Shown here piece by piece: positions 16,177 to 16,762 of a stretch of DNA of 16,762 bases (the stretch's first letter is position 1; the number at the start of each line of letters is the position of its first letter). This stretch comes from Dehalococcoidia bacterium (lineage in GTDB: Bacteria > Chloroflexota > Dehalococcoidia > UBA2979): NCBI GenBank assembly GCA_004297315.1, contig SCTU01000217.1:1-16762 (forward strand), given 5' to 3'. Below the pieces are notes generated by a model, which was given only the letters and a program-made list of their open reading frames with translations, was not told the DNA's origin and did no database searches. The position numbers were made by a program, and so were the translations under genes.

Positions 16177-16224
16177 GCCACTTCTCCAATCCCACCTGTA
16201 TCGCGCCAGGGCCAACCCCCACCG

Positions 16225-16257
16225 CTTATACCTAGTGAGGTACGTATCGTAACGATA
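16225..16257 (-). promoter_or_regulatory. Predicted importer-operon promoter with palindromic operator candidate
   Basis: On the minus strand a -10 element TATAAG (16230-16225; 5 of 6) lies about 50 bases before the binding-protein start. The -35 region is weak: TTACGA at a 16-base spacing. A perfect odd palindrome TATCGT-A-ACGATA (16245-16257) overlaps that -35, which is where an activator or repressor would bind if the weak -35 needs help. Regulatory function is inferred from position alone. Confidence 0.45.
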
Positions 16258-16260
16258 ATC

Positions 16261-16369
16261 GGTTCTTGAAAGCGTCGCGAACCGAACGCGGTTGGTTGAG
16301 TCTGACGAGTTGGTTAGAACGTATATGCGATTGTCGCCCCGCGTCACCCATCCGACAGGTTCTTGAAAC
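16261..16369. repeat. Paired 11-base direct repeat in the importer upstream region
   Basis: GGTTCTTGAAA occurs at 16261-16271 and again at 16359-16369, 98 bases apart, both inside the 223-base gap between the VIT-family gene and the binding-protein gene. The gap also holds AACCG-AACG-CGGTT (16280 region) and the self-complementary GCGCTAGCGC at 16378-16387. No terminator for the VIT-family gene is evident. No protein-coding frame with family resemblance was found in the gap. Confidence 0.5.
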
Positions 16370-16399
16370 TCATACCCGCGCTAGCGCAGCATCTGGTGC

Positions 16400-16762
16400 C
16401 TACGCGGCGGCAGCGCTCCGCAGCAGCCAGCCAACCACAAACGCCAGGGATGCCGCGCCACCACCCAGGGCGAGTGTCTGGAGGGCGCTGCGCCAGGCAG
16501 GGGCTTCTGTCGCGCGCGACTTGGCCACGCCCACTCCGAGGAACGCGAGGGCGGTGAACGCGACGCTCGGCCAGAGCGGCTCGGCGAGCGTATCGGGCGT
16601 GAGCGCGTGGATGGCGAAGGGCATGAGCGGGATGGCTCCGACGAAGACGAAGGCGACGAATGTCGCCGCAGCCGCCCCTCGCGGGTCCGGTTCGTCCTCG
16701 CGGGGCTCTTGCTGACGTTCCGGCTGGCTCTGGTCCGCATGCGTGCCGAGGTAGTTGCTGAC
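16400..16762 (-). CDS. VIT1/CCC1-family metal transporter, C-terminal part (5' end outside window)
   Basis: The last 120 codons of a gene whose start lies beyond the window edge; the frame is open to base 16762 and stops with TAG at 16402-16400. The visible protein starts within an SNYLGT segment typical of the end of the second membrane helix and its loop in this family. An acidic, Gln/Glu/Asp-rich cytoplasmic stretch of about 20 residues follows. Then come hydrophobic helices: FVAFVFVGAIPLMPF (family pattern G-x-x-P-L-x-P-F), PSVAFTALAFLGVGVAKS, and a final LGGGAASLAFVVGWLL. VIT/CCC1 proteins move Fe2+ or Mn2+ across membranes. An internal ATG at 16624 lies inside the conserved core and is not the start. 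Substrate and full topology cannot be seen. Confidence 0.8.
   Translation of the reverse strand, partial: VSNYLGTHADQSQPERQQEPREDEPDPRGAAAATFVAFVFVGAIPLMPFAIHALTPDTLAEPLWPSVAFTALAFLGVGVAKSRATEAPAWRSALQTLALGGGAASLAFVVGWLLRSAAAA

Overview
This is a GC-rich bacterial chromosomal window with two halves that converge near 6.8 kb. The left half (plus strand) carries translation and protein-quality genes: the 3' part of a 23S rRNA gene, an initiator tRNA-fMet, 5S rRNA, a four-domain S1-type ribosomal protein and a ClpC-type AAA+ unfoldase. The right half (minus strand) carries the rod-shape and lateral-wall peptidoglycan cluster (mreB, mreC, mreD, PBP2, rodA). It is preceded by a peptide-type ABC importer (lipoprotein plus two permeases) and the 3' part of a VIT/CCC1-family metal transporter gene. 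I suspect Chloroflexota, because of the high GC, the 4-domain S1, a ClpC with a UVR motif and the detached 5S gene. I give this only modest confidence; it needs a 23S comparison.

Layout: 23S (1-1335), tRNA-fMet (1488-1562) and a strong hairpin terminator (1572-1606) close the first transcription unit. A GNAT acetyltransferase gene then lies antisense (1638-2195), between the tRNA and the 5S gene. The 5S gene (about 2251-2369) has its own sigma70-like promoter and its own terminator, so the ribosomal RNA operon is split. S1 (2571-4007) and clpC (4241-6766) follow, each with its own 3' hairpin.

On the minus strand, transcription runs from high to low coordinates: VIT-family transporter (partial), then binding protein, DppB-like, DppC-like, mreB, mreC, mreD, mrdA and rodA. 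The last four genes are joined by three consecutive 4-base ATGA overlaps, so MreC, MreD, PBP2 and RodA are probably translationally coupled. MreB forms the membrane-bound filament, MreC/MreD link it to PBP2, and RodA/PBP2 polymerise and cross-link glycan. No terminator is visible between the ABC permease gene and mreB, so some readthrough from peptide uptake into the shape cluster is possible. The importer's ATPase genes are not in the window.

I see no CRISPR array, insertion sequence or phage gene, and no clearly undescribed system. The most unusual features are the split rRNA arrangement with an antisense gene, the nearly leaderless 5S promoter, and the regulatory palindromes and hairpins around the importer operon.
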